This document shows, one piece after another, positions 1 through 8,824 of a DNA stretch of 64,000 nucleotides (the stretch's first letter is position 1; the number at the start of each line of letters is the position of its first letter). The stretch spans positions 110,664-174,663 of the forward strand of contig NZ_JAPZVR010000001.1 of assembly GCF_027622855.1 (NCBI RefSeq), given 5' to 3'. The notes under the pieces were generated by a model. That model was not told the DNA's origin and ran no database searches. It saw only the letters and a list, made by a program, of their open reading frames with translations. Position numbers and translations under genes: made by a program. This DNA is from Glycomyces algeriensis. GTDB taxonomy: Bacteria; Actinomycetota; Actinomycetes; Mycobacteriales; Micromonosporaceae.

Positions 1-53
1 CTACCCCCCCGCTGAATAAAAAAATGGGCGTGAAACCACCCTTCGCAGCAACC

Positions 54-89
54 ATTGAGGTGCCGGGCCCGCGGGCCCGGCACCTCAAT
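54..89 (-). terminator. Hairpin terminator after the lectin remnant
   Basis: A perfect inverted repeat with 17-base arms and a 2-base loop lies just downstream of the stop codon of the lectin remnant on the minus strand. The same arrangement, with a different stem, follows the related esterase gene at 42242-42271. It is most likely the original terminator of the lost gene. Confidence 0.75.
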
Positions 90-106
90 TCAGTTGTCGC
101 CGAGGG

Positions 107-345
<239 letters not shown>

Positions 346-425
346 TCCGTCGATGGTCGCTTGAGAACTTCGACGAGTCCGGGGTCGCCTGCGGGAGAGT
401 CGAAGCGGGGCAGTTGATCGCACCC

Positions 426-465
426 GGAGACCGCGGGTCGGATGCAGGTCCGACCCGCGGTCTCC
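426..465 (-). terminator. Hairpin terminator of the GH43 gene
   Basis: An inverted repeat with 17-base perfect arms (426-442 and 449-465) and a 6-base loop starts 8 bases past the stop codon of the GH43 gene. Confidence 0.8.
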
Positions 466-473
466 GTCAGCGG

Positions 474-2648
474 TTAGTCTGCCGCCTGCGCGACGTCGAG
501 GTAGTCGACATTGGGCAGACCGTCTGCGGTCGTCGGGTCCCACCGGACGGTGTTGGCGCCCGCCCGCAGCTGAACGGTGACGGACTGCGTGGTCCAACCC
601 GTCCACGAACCAGTTGACGCGAACGCGGTCGTGGCCACTATGGACCCGTTCACGATCAGGTCGCCCGGCCGCCCGGTGGTGCCGCCATTGGCGTACCGCA
701 GGCTCAGGGACGCGGTCCCGGCGGCCGAGGCCTGCACGGTGAACTCGGCGTAGGCGTTGTCGGCATTGGCGCCGTTGCAGAACCCGGACCCGGAGTAACC
801 GGTGTGGTTGGCGTCGATGGTGCCAGTGCAGGTAGCTCCGGATCCCTCGGCCTCATGGCGGGTGGCGCTGCCGGGATCGGTCCCGCCCTGCCTGACGAGC
901 GAGAACTGGTCGGCGATGAGGTTGCCGCTCCCGCCGGTGACGGTGACCGTGGCGGTCCCGGCCGGCAGTACGATGCCGGTGAGCTCGCGCTTGGTCCAGC
1001 CGCTCGAGGACGAGACATTGAGGGTGTGCACCGTGCCGTCGGCGCCAGTGACCGTGACCCGCCCGGAGCCCTTGGTGTGCAGGCCGAGCGTGTAGGTCCC
1101 CGCGGGCACTTGCATCTGCTGCCGGACGCCCGATCCGTTGCTCACCTGCAGTGCGAAGCGGCTGCCGTTCGCCCCGCCGTTGACGTTGGTCACGCCGCCC
1201 GAACCGGTCCTGGTCCACCCGACCACGTTCGAGACGATGATCCGGTCGGCCTGGATGTCGGGGTTCAGGATGTAGTTGTTGCCGGGCGCGACGCGGAATT
1301 CACCGGTCGTGGCGTTGAACTGCCACTGGCTCATCGAGTGGAAGCGGATCCCGGTGCCCTCCTTCGTGATCGGGACCCACTGGTTGTAGCCGATCCCGTT
1401 CCACGCGAAGTCGGCCCAGCGGTCGCCTGCGTAGATCACCGTGTCCTGCACGGTCCCTTCTACGGTGATGAAGAACCCGGTCTGGGTCACGTGGCTGTAG
1501 TCCATCTGGGTACCCGGCATCGTGTAGTAGTCGGTGTAGTCGCCTTGGATTCTGTCCTGAGTGGAGTCGAGGCAGTAGTTCACGGAGGTGTTCCAGCCGT
1601 GCAGGTCCGAGGCACACATGTAGTACTTGCCGTCGAGCTTGAACATCGCGTTGCCCTCGCGGCCGCTGGAGTCGCGGCCGATCTCGACCGCCGGCTCCGC
1701 GTAGAGCGAGTCGGACGAGCGGAGCTTCGAGACGAAGGCGCGGGCGCGACCCTCGCTGTTGGAGAAGATCAGGTAGTCCTGACCGTCTTCGTCGGTGAAC
1801 ACGGTCTGGTCGCCGGTCGCCTGCGTCGGTGAGTTCACGATCTGCGGTTGGAAGTTGCCGAAGGTGAAGGCGCCGGTGGGGGAGTTGCCCTGCAGGAACA
1901 GGACGCCGCCTTCGTGCGCGGGGTGCCACATCTGCACCGGGAGGACGTACTTGCCGGTGTTCTCGTTGTACGCGACGCCCAGGCGTCCGATCCAGCCGGC
2001 GTCGCCCATGGTGCCGCCCAGCCGACCGAGGCTGGTCGAGGTTGTGGCTATGTCGTTCTCGAACTTCCAGTTCACCAGGTCCTGCGAGGAGTAGACCGGG
2101 ATCGACACGAAGCTGACCTGGTCGTCGTACTTCTTCGTCGGGTTGGCCAGGTAGGACTCGGCGCCGCGGTAGTGCACGCCGTACCAGTAGTAGGTGTCGC
2201 CGAACTTGAAGACGCCGCCGCCTTGCGAGTAGATGGGGTTGCCCGCGGTGTCCTTCCAGAAGGTGTTGTTGGTGATCGTCGCGAACGTCGACTGGAGGAC
2301 TTCCAGCTCTTCGGCGGCGGTCTGGAGCTCCGTCTTCGCGTCCGCAACCTCGGATTCGGAGGCCGAGTCGTCTTCGACGACATCAGCCGCGGCGGTCAGG
2401 GCTTCGGCGAAGGGCTCCCAGGAATCGATGGTGTACTCGGTCGGGATGCGCGTCTCGTAATCCGAGACGAGTGTCTCGAGGCCATCGGCGTTGGTCACGT
2501 CGGCGGCGGTCTGGAGCTCCGGCTGTGCCTGGGTTTCATCGACGGCGGCGGATCCGGGACTTGCGTGCCCGGCCGACGCCAGGGCGAACAGCGTCGCGGC
2601 GACGAGGGGTCCCCACCGGCGCGGCGATCTGCGGACGGTGAATGTCAT
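474..2648 (-). CDS. Secreted GH43-like glycosidase with FIVAR and CBM35 modules
   Basis: A 724-residue secreted enzyme. The start is placed at MTFTVRRS because AGAGG lies about 8 bases upstream; an open frame runs 25 codons further but adds no signal-like sequence. A basic stretch and hydrophobic segment (about residues 7-34) form a signal peptide. Residues about 45-120 resemble a FIVAR helical module. A five-bladed propeller follows (about 125-450), with the GH43-type opening TFWKDTAGNPIYSQGGG and the block FGDTYYWYGVHY. A beta-sandwich comes next, and a C-terminal CBM35-like module starts at RHEAEGSGATC. From family knowledge it should act on galactan or arabinan side chains; the exact substrate is not visible. 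It has no ricin lectin tail, unlike the other enzymes here. A strong hairpin follows the gene. Confidence 0.85.
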   Translation of the reverse strand: MTFTVRRSPRRWGPLVAATLFALASAGHASPGSAAVDETQAQPELQTAADVTNADGLETLVSDYETRIPTEYTIDSWEPFAEALTAAADVVEDDSASESEVADAKTELQTAAEELEVLQSTFATITNNTFWKDTAGNPIYSQGGGVFKFGDTYYWYGVHYRGAESYLANPTKKYDDQVSFVSIPVYSSQDLVNWKFENDIATTSTSLGRLGGTMGDAGWIGRLGVAYNENTGKYVLPVQMWHPAHEGGVLFLQGNSPTGAFTFGNFQPQIVNSPTQATGDQTVFTDEDGQDYLIFSNSEGRARAFVSKLRSSDSLYAEPAVEIGRDSSGREGNAMFKLDGKYYMCASDLHGWNTSVNYCLDSTQDRIQGDYTDYYTMPGTQMDYSHVTQTGFFITVEGTVQDTVIYAGDRWADFAWNGIGYNQWVPITKEGTGIRFHSMSQWQFNATTGEFRVAPGNNYILNPDIQADRIIVSNVVGWTRTGSGGVTNVNGGANGSRFALQVSNGSGVRQQMQVPAGTYTLGLHTKGSGRVTVTGADGTVHTLNVSSSSGWTKRELTGIVLPAGTATVTVTGGSGNLIADQFSLVRQGGTDPGSATRHEAEGSGATCTGTIDANHTGYSGSGFCNGANADNAYAEFTVQASAAGTASLSLRYANGGTTGRPGDLIVNGSIVATTAFASTGSWTGWTTQSVTVQLRAGANTVRWDPTTADGLPNVDYLDVAQAAD

Positions 2649-3024
2649 GGTCTTGCCTCTCACTGAATTCACCGGCAGCAGGACAGCGGAGACAGCGCTG
2701 TCGCCGCCGCCGGACATGAACACGGACGTTCACCCGATGGCCGGGAAGCTCGAACGGAGCCCCGGAGACCGGGCACGCGCCAGTCGTTCACGATCACAGT
2801 GCCGGGTGGGATCGTGAGGCGGTGGCGTCGCCAATCACCGCCATAGGGGACAACGCGGCCCCGAACGGTTCGATTGACTTGCAATGGACCGTACAACTTT
2901 TCGAAGCGAGTGTCGATGGTCGATTCGCTGGGATGCATGGACGAATCCACGGTCATGGACGGCCTGAGCGCGGGTCCGGTTCGGCGTTCCTGCACTCCTC
3001 GATCCGGTCCAGAGAACCTTGAGA
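2649..3024. other. Upstream region of GH43, no gene
   Basis: About 375 bases separate the GH43 start from the ROK remnant. Short open frames here show no recognisable protein. It presumably holds the GH43 promoter on the minus strand, but I could not assign clear -35 and -10 boxes. It does not contain the conserved block seen upstream of GH27. Confidence 0.5.
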
Positions 3025-3305
3025 TCAGGCCGTATCGGGGGACTCGAGGAGGTTTCGGAGGATCACGGTTGCGGCTCCCACGGCGGCCGCCTGCGTGACG
3101 TCGGGCGCGAGTTCGACCTGGACGGTGTGGACGTGTCGCATGAAGATCGCATCATCGAGCACGGTCTGGAGGGCGTCTCGGTAGACCGGCCCGATACCGC
3201 TGAACGCCCGCCCGGCGAGGACGACCCGGCCGCGTGCGCGCGGATGAGGTCCAGGACCACGGCCAGCGTCGGCATGCGCGTGTTTGCCCCGAACGAGCGC
3301 AAGGC
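3025..3305 (-). pseudogene. ROK-family regulator, C-terminal remnant
   Basis: The minus-strand frame from about 3225 to 3025 encodes VVLAGRAFSGIGPVYRDAL, then a valine-rich strand and GAATVILRNLL. This is the typical end of ROK-family sugar-responsive repressors. The preceding part, MPTLAVVLDLI, lies in another frame (about 3302-3231), so at least one frameshift separates the two. The DNA-binding and sugar-binding parts are missing. ROK regulators often control neighbouring glycosidase genes, and a truncated GH42 gene lies divergently next door. The pair therefore looks like a dead sugar-utilisation locus. Confidence 0.7.
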
Positions 3306-3437
3306 GGCCTCCTGCTGGGTGGATGCTCGGCAGCCGGTGTGTGGCTGGGGTCACTGTACTGATCGGTTGAACCCTCGTGTGCTTGCGATTCTGAGGCGCG
3401 CGTGACCCGTCACGGCTTCGGAGTCTCATCAGGATTA

Positions 3438-3471
3438 ATGCTTGACAGCATAAATCGACGTTTGCGGATAC
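3438..3471 (+). promoter_or_regulatory. Promoter and small operator of the GH42 remnant
   Basis: TTGACA (3442-3447), an 18-base spacer and GGATAC (3466-3471) form a plausible sigma-70-type promoter for the truncated GH42 gene. The -35 box sits in the middle of a short inverted repeat, ATGCT-TGAC-AGCAT (3438-3451), which could be a repressor site. The boxes are seen directly; their use is inferred. Confidence 0.45.
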
Positions 3472-3563
3472 GCCTCCGTGCCGCGGGAGCAGGAGCCCGG
3501 GGTCGGCAGTCGGCATGTCCCGCGAGACTGAGGCGCCCGCCCCTGATGAGGAGTCAATCCACA

Positions 3564-4307
3564 GTGAACTATTCCAATTCGTGGCACAGCGGCGAACCCG
3601 GGAGCGCCGTCCGCGCGAACGTCCCGGCCGCCGCGCCGCGACCGCCCGTGCGCCTCACCGAAGGCCTGACCTTCGGCGGCGACTACAACCCCGAGCAGTG
3701 GGCTCCCGACGTCTGGAAGGAGGACGTCCGCCTCATGAAGGAAGCGGGCGTCAACCTCGTCTCGCTCGGCATCTTCGCCTGGGGCACCATCGAGACCGCC
3801 CACGGCGTCCGCGACTGGACCTGGCTCGACGACGTCATCGAACTGCTCCACAAGGGCGGCATCGGCATCGACCTCGCCACCCCCACCGCCGCTCCGCCCA
3901 GCTGGCTCCTCGCCGCCCACCCCGAGATCGCCCCCGTCCTCGCTGACGGCTTCCGCGAACCCCCGGGCGGACGTCTCGCCTGGTGCCCGGCCAACCCGGT
4001 CTTCCGCCGCCACGCCCTGCGCCACGTCGAGGCGCTGGCCGAACGCTACGGCCGCCACCCGGCGGTGCGGCTGTGGCACATCGGGAACGAGTTCGGCGGC
4101 GGCAACGCCCGCTGCTACTGCAACCTCTCCGCCGAGGCCTTTCGAGACTGGCTGCGCGGGCGCCACGGCACCCTCGACAAGGTGAACGACGCCTGGGGTA
4201 CCGCCCAATGGGGACACCGATTCGGCGAATGGGACGAGATCCTACCCCCGCGCGGGACTGCACTACCGGCGGCAACTCGCCTTTGCCGAATAAAAACCCG
4301 AACCTAA
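3564..4307 (+). pseudogene. GH42 beta-galactosidase, truncated after the N-terminal third
   Basis: The start is the GTG at 3564, which has GATGAGGAG about 10 bases upstream. The sequence is typical GH42: GGDYNPEQW near the start, then SLGIFAWGTIE, and HIGNEFGGGNARCYC, whose Glu is the acid/base residue of the family. Homology runs to about FGEWDEILPPR (near 4250). The frame then leaves the family and ends after about 17 unrelated residues. GH42 enzymes are normally about 650-700 residues, so the nucleophile and the trimer and C-terminal domains are lost. The lost 3' part is replaced by the end of an oppositely oriented hypothetical gene, pointing to a deletion or recombination junction near 4250-4310. 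It is almost certainly inactive. Confidence 0.85.
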
Positions 4308-4815
4308 GCCTGGTTTTCCGCGGATCGGGTAATGGTGTTGTCGAAGGCGAACCAGTGCTTCGCAGTGACGCCTCATACTGCCGCCGGTCGAAAACGAACG
4401 GACCCAACTTCCCAAGATCCCAGGACTTCCGCGTTCCGTTAAAGAACCCCGACCAGGTCACGCTCACATCGGTCACGTCCACGCGCGCAGACAGCGGCCA
4501 GCAGCCCCACACCCCGCACATGCAGCCGAGCAGCACCGTGTCACCGTCGTCGGAGTACGACAGCTCCGGCTCCCCAAGAAAATGCAGGCTCGGCCAGAAG
4601 ACCCCGTCCAACGAGTCCAGACCAGCGTAAGCCCCGGCCGGAGGGGCCTCATCTTCGTCGCCGTCGACCTCCGCCAATGCGAACGAACGCTCGATGGGAT
4701 ACACCAACTCCTGCAGACGCACCCCATCGATCAAGATCGCCAACCGCGGCTCCCCCGGCTCCTCAGGATCAAGGGCATCGACAACAACTTCGACTACGAA
4801 CTCGATCCTGTTCAC
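3835..4815 (-). CDS. Hypothetical protein with a run-on C-terminus
   Basis: The GTG start at 4815 has GAGGG about 10 bases upstream. Residues 1-155 form a coherent acidic protein containing ELVYPIERSFALAEVDGDED, GDTVLLGCMCGVWGCWP and FVFDRRQYE. I recognise this as a conserved actinomycete hypothetical family without known function. Beyond about residue 155 (position 4350) the frame has no natural end. It continues through the junction and antisense through the GH42 remnant until 3835, giving arginine-rich sequence. The native stop was probably lost in the rearrangement that truncated GH42. The conserved part may still fold, but the 326-residue product is likely abnormal. The IS630 element starts about 90 bases upstream and may separate the gene from its promoter. 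Confidence 0.6.
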   Translation of the reverse strand: MNRIEFVVEVVVDALDPEEPGEPRLAILIDGVRLQELVYPIERSFALAEVDGDEDEAPPAGAYAGLDSLDGVFWPSLHFLGEPELSYSDDGDTVLLGCMCGVWGCWPLSARVDVTDVSVTWSGFFNGTRKSWDLGKLGPFVFDRRQYEASLRSTGSPSTTPLPDPRKTRLRFGFLFGKGELPPVVQSRAGVGSRPIRRIGVPIGRYPRRRSPCRGCRGARAASLERPRRRGCSSSGRCRRRTRSRCATAAPPGGGRSVRPAPRRGAGRGGGRPGWPGTRRDVRPGVRGSRQRGRGRSRGGRRGASWAERRWGWRGRCRCRPCGAVR

Positions 4816-4903
4816 CGGTCACATCCCTCAGTAACTCAACGCGTACAGGTCGAATCTACAGCTGGAGTATTAGAACTGGTTTCAAGTTCATCGACGAAGG
4901 TTA

Positions 4904-5991
4904 TTGATCCGAAACTTATTGGTTGATCATCGCGTGTAGTTGGTGTGGGCGATGATCTGAGGGTGGACGTGCGCAGGCTCTCGCCGCAGCAACAGGAAGT
5001 GCTGCGGAAGCGCGTGATGGCCGCGGTCAGGGACGGCATGAGCTCCGCCGACGCGGTGCGAGTGTTCGGGGTCTCGCGCGGGTCGGTCCGGAACTGGAAG
5101 GCGCGATTCAATACCGGTGGGGCGGTCGGTCTGGATTCGGGGACGCCGGGGCGGCGGGTCGGTGAGCAGACGAAGCTCTCGACTTCGGAGGCCGAGGGTC
5201 GATCGTGGACTACGAGCCCAACACCCTCGACCTGGGCGGGAAGCTGTGGACTCGCCGCAAGGTCTGCGTTCTGGCCGAGCGGCTGTTCGGCGTGTCGTTC
5301 ACCGAGCAGGGCATGGGGAAGCTGCTGCGGTGCATGGGATTCAGTTTCCGGCTTCCGGACAAGCGGGCGATCGAGGCCGATCCGGAGGCGATGCGCGAGT
5401 GGGTGGAAGTCACCTCCGGCGTTGCGCGAGCGGGCTCGTTCCGAGGGCGCGGTCATCCTGTTCGGCGACCAGGTCGGGGTCCGCTCCGACCAGCTGTCCG
5501 GTCGGACCTGGGGCCGCAAAGGCCAGACTCCGACCATGGCGCGGATCGGGAACCGGTTCGGGCTCAGCGCGATGTCGACTATCTCGACCAGGGGTGAGCC
5601 GCACTTCACGGTCCTGCGCGAGTCGTTCAACGCCGAGGTCTTCATCGCGTTTCTCGACCGGCTGCTGGGCCAGTTCGAGGGGAAGATCCACCTCGTGGTC
5701 GACGGGCATTCGGCCCACCGGGCCAAGAAAGTCCGGGAGGATCGCGAAGCGGCCCGACCGGATCGAGCTGCATTTCCTGCCTGCCTACGCCCCGCATCTC
5801 AATCCCGATGAGTTGGTCAACGCCGACTTGAAGCGCACCCTCGCTGATCAGGTCATCACCGACCGCGCCCAGATGGAGCGATCGGTCCGCGCCTTCTTTC
5901 ACCGCGTCCAGCAGCTCCCCGGCCATGTGCTCGGCTACTTCCAAGCGCCGCATACGAAGTACGCCAGCTCAACCATCTAACCTCGGAGCAA
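4904..5991 (+). mobile_element. IS630-family insertion sequence, about 1.09 kb
   Basis: Imperfect terminal inverted repeats are visible. The left end reads TTGATCCGA... and the right end, reverse complemented, TTGCTCCGA..., with a second matching block (GGTTGA) further in; about 20 of 30 positions match. Both ends are flanked by TA (4902-4903 and 5992-5993), the target duplication expected for IS630. The length is usual for the family. The only gene inside is the frameshifted transposase. Confidence 0.8.
4945..5980 (+). pseudogene. IS630-family transposase with three frameshifts
   Basis: The N-terminal helix-turn-helix (SSADAVRVFGVSRGSVRNW) is in one frame up to about 5200. The next segment (LFGVSFTEQGMGKLLRCMG) is in a second frame to about 5430. 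The frame then returns to the first for the DDE core: GAVILFGDQVGV carries the first Asp and LVVDGHSAHRAKKV the second. It shifts again near 5750 for the end, where LPAYAPHLNPDELVNADLK carries the Glu. All three catalytic residues survive at the DNA level but lie in different frames. One programmed frameshift is known in this family; three imply an inactive copy or sequencing error. Confidence 0.85.
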
Positions 5992-6082
5992 TATCCAGCC
6001 CTGGCTCCGAGCTTCGCTGCAGATCGCAACCGCCGCTCGGCGGCGCAGTGCCGAGTTCGAGGGCGCATTTCGGAGTCTGTGG

Positions 6083-7213
6083 TCAGGGTCGTCGCTTGAT
6101 CAAGTCCATGACGGCGTCGGCGAGCTCGTCCGGGGTTCGGTCGCTCGTGTCCAACCGGAATTCGCCAATGCGGTCCCTTTCCAGCTGGGCCGCTTCCACC
6201 TGCGCCGCCTCGATGCGGCGTTCGAGGTCCGCCTCGGGCAGACCGCGCAAGTCGTCGCCCGGAAGCTCCACGCCGATACCCTTGCCCCGCAGGCGGATCC
6301 GTTCGGCGAGGATCTCGGGTCGGGCGTCGAGGCGTACGACCGCGGGCTCGCAGTCGGGTACCGCGTCCAGGTAGTGCCGGGCCGTCGCCGCTCCCCCGCC
6401 GGTGCCGGACACCACCAGGTACTCCGAACCGGCCTCGCGGTGCGCCCGCCACAGCGCCGCGAGGTTGCGGGCCTTGAGGCGGTGGCCGTCCGGGTCGTCC
6501 TCGGCGGGCGGCCGGACCCAGCCGACCTGCGCAAGGTCGACGTACGACGCCTTGACACCGGATCCCAAGAGCCGCATGAAGACCCCGAACGCCACCGTGG
6601 ACTTCCCCACGCCGGTGGCGCCGCAGATCCACGCCATCGGCATCCGGTCGCTCTCGACCGGGGACGGAGCGTCGAACGCCCGCAAACTGCCCGCGGTGGG
6701 GCCGGGCCAGTCGCCGAGACGTCCTCGAACCAGCTTCACCACGTCCTCGACGCTCCTGCCGCCGGTGTCGACGCGGTGTTCGGTGAGCGGCTCGCGTTCA
6801 AGCTGAGCGGCAAGCGCGAGCGCCGGCTCGATCAGGTACGCCGCGCCGCGCCCGATCAACCGGTCCCGCAACTCCTCGGACCCGACCCTGAGCTCGACCA
6901 AGGTCATCGCCGTGTCGGGAACCTGCGCGGCGTAGTCCGCGACCGTCGCCGCGCCCTCCACCGTGCCGGACACGATGAGGCACTGCGCCCCGGCTGCATG
7001 GAATCCCGGCCATACCGCGCCGAGCCCCCGCGCCTTGACCTGGTCCTCGTCAGGGTCCCCGGGCCGGGCCGGATACGCCATCCCCACCTGGTCGCAGTCG
7101 ACGAACGCGACCTTGACGCCTTCATCGGCGAGCTGCGAGAAGAGCGCCCACGCGGTCGTGGTCTTGCCCGAACCGGCCGTGCCGATGAGCCACAGGAGAG
7201 GAGTGTCTGCCAT
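6083..7213 (-). CDS. Tandem P-loop NTPase/kinase-like protein
   Basis: A 376-residue protein made of two homologous halves. Each opens with a Walker A motif: LIGTAGSGKTTTAWALF near residue 10 and ICGATGVGKSTVAFGVF near residue 195. Both halves share a following block (VKVAFVDCDQVGMAYP and VKASYVDLAQVGWVRPP), an LVVSGT-type strand and a C-terminal xxRVDTGGRS or xxRLDTSDRT motif. The layout resembles small-molecule kinases of the adenylylsulfate or shikimate kinase type, duplicated and fused. I do not know the substrate. No good Shine-Dalgarno is present at the ATG, but TACGCT lies 6 bases upstream, so the mRNA may be leaderless. The gene lies between IS630 sequences. Confidence 0.75.
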   Translation of the reverse strand: MADTPLLWLIGTAGSGKTTTAWALFSQLADEGVKVAFVDCDQVGMAYPARPGDPDEDQVKARGLGAVWPGFHAAGAQCLIVSGTVEGAATVADYAAQVPDTAMTLVELRVGSEELRDRLIGRGAAYLIEPALALAAQLEREPLTEHRVDTGGRSVEDVVKLVRGRLGDWPGPTAGSLRAFDAPSPVESDRMPMAWICGATGVGKSTVAFGVFMRLLGSGVKASYVDLAQVGWVRPPAEDDPDGHRLKARNLAALWRAHREAGSEYLVVSGTGGGAATARHYLDAVPDCEPAVVRLDARPEILAERIRLRGKGIGVELPGDDLRGLPEADLERRIEAAQVEAAQLERDRIGEFRLDTSDRTPDELADAVMDLIKRRP

Positions 7214-7244
7214 CGGGCGAGCGTAGGACCAGACGATCACCCCG

Positions 7245-7385
7245 GCAAACGCATTTCGCACCGGTCCGGCTGTGGCGGAACCATGTGGCCGAACAAGACC
7301 GCCGCGCCCTCGGATCGGGCCCGTTCGCAAAGCACGATCCGCGCGAGACCCTGAACACCCTCACCGCCTCAGCGGCGCTCAAGAC
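7245..7385 (-). mobile_element. Internally deleted IS630 scrap
   Basis: On the minus strand the helix-turn-helix piece (AEAVRVFRVSRGS) of an IS630 transposase runs straight into a piece matching the first-Asp region of the copy at 4904-5991 (compare SEGAVILFGDQ). The roughly 350 bases between these parts in the complete element are missing. The rest of 7386-7659 shows nothing recognisable. Confidence 0.6.
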
Positions 7386-7659
7386 GTCCTGACCGGGGCC
7401 ATCACCCGCCTCCGCAAGGTCTCCAGCTAAGACGATGAGAACCTGCGCATGTCCGCCCTCAGATCGTTACCCAGACCAACCAGGCCTGCCGGTAGTAATC
7501 AGCAAAAAACAACGCAAAGGCCCTGTCGGACAAGGGCACCGATCAGTGGGTGCGCGGGCGGGTAGGTTCCCGAGCCGTGAGCGCACGACATGTTTTCTCC
7601 GAGGCCGAGCTTGACCAGCTTCCTCGACGTCGGGCTCGGCGAGATTGAACTGGTCCTGT

Positions 7660-8310
7660 TCACGCCTGCTCCTTCGCTTCCAGCTTGCGCGCCAGGGCCG
7701 ATCCGAGGCGCGGGCGCATCTCGGTGTAGCCCTGTCGGAGCTGGGCGATGACCCGCTCGACGGCCTCTTCGTGCAGTCCGGCCAGGAGCGGCCGCAAGTG
7801 CGCACCGTCGTTGGCGAGCAGGTTCTTCCGGGTCTCGAGGTCGACACCGTCGAGCAGGCTGCGCAGGTTCGCCATGGCGGCTTCCTCTGGGCTTTCCTGG
7901 GTCTTCTCCCGCGGGGCCGGGCCGATGAGCTCGGCGACGGCGTCGATATCGGCCTGCTTGATGGAGCTGCGCACGGTCGATGCGGGCTTGCCCGCGGCAC
8001 GGCCGAGCACGTCAAACGAGTACGGGCGGCCGCGGACATGCTCGCGGGCGTAGGCGAACAGCAGCTGACGCTGCTCCTCTTGGGCATTGATGATGTGGCT
8101 GGCCTCAGCGATGGCCTCCAGCAGCGGGTCGGTGCCGGAAGCCTCGAGGGCCTCCTCCATCTGCCTGGCCAGTTCCTCGCGGGCGTCGTAGGTCGCGTCG
8201 AGCGTGTTCTGGTGCTCCTCAAAGTACGTGGCATCGGCAAATACAGCCAGCTTGCCCGGCAGCGGCATCAGGATCGCGACAAGATCGCGAATCAGTGGAT
8301 CTTTAACCAT
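7660..8310 (-). CDS. Hypothetical protein, helical, possible HTH segment
   Basis: A 216-residue soluble, mostly helical protein without signal peptide or membrane segment. It starts MVKDPLIRDLVAIL and is rich in Glu, Ala and Leu. A middle segment, FDVLGRAAGKPASTVRSSI, has the spacing of a helix-turn-helix, so it could be a DNA-binding or partner protein. I do not recognise the family. TAGGCT lies 7 bases before the ATG and there is no Shine-Dalgarno, suggesting a leaderless message. It stands alone between transposon scraps. Confidence 0.65.
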   Translation of the reverse strand: MVKDPLIRDLVAILMPLPGKLAVFADATYFEEHQNTLDATYDAREELARQMEEALEASGTDPLLEAIAEASHIINAQEEQRQLLFAYAREHVRGRPYSFDVLGRAAGKPASTVRSSIKQADIDAVAELIGPAPREKTQESPEEAAMANLRSLLDGVDLETRKNLLANDGAHLRPLLAGLHEEAVERVIAQLRQGYTEMRPRLGSALARKLEAKEQA

Positions 8311-8589
8311 AGAAGCGAGCCTAGCAGGCTTAGCGAATTTTGCATAGAACGTGAAATCTGATTATATGGCGAAATCCTGTTGATTCAGCGACATCAACTC
8401 GTCAGGAAACGATCGATTTCTGACCCGTCCGGCCGAGACGCGCCGACTGGCCCGCGCTCGGGGCCGGAGAGCGGTCAAAAACTCGTTCAAAACCTACGGG
8501 TCCCGTTCACTCATAGTGACCAGAGCTCAGCCAGCCTCCTGGAATACCGACTCCTTAAACAGCGGGCGCTACCAGTCCGGTAGGCCAAC

Positions 8590-8740
8590 CACGGCAGGTG
8601 ATCCCACCCGATCCCGTATGCAGCACAAACAGGACTCCCTGCAGGCACAACCGGTCTGGAATCGGCTTCCGCCCAGGACGCCTCGAAGGCCAGACCGGCA
8701 ACAGCGGCTCGATCAACGCCCACAGCTCATCGTCGACAAT
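8590..8740 (-). mobile_element. IS5-like transposase N-terminal scrap
   Basis: The minus strand encodes DDELWALIEPLLPVW, then RRPGRKPIPDRLCLQGVLFV, the characteristic start of IS5-group (DUF4096) transposases. A frameshift near 8610 moves the next conserved bit (IGWDHLP) into another frame, and the sequence then degenerates. No catalytic residues remain. The flanks 8311-8589 and 8741-8824 show no gene. Confidence 0.7.
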
Positions 8741-8824
8741 CCAAGGTCTGCTCACCCTCCCAGGAAACAAGCAAGAGCCCAACCCGAGTCACCAGTACCC
8801 ATGCACCGCAATGTGTTAGTGGTT

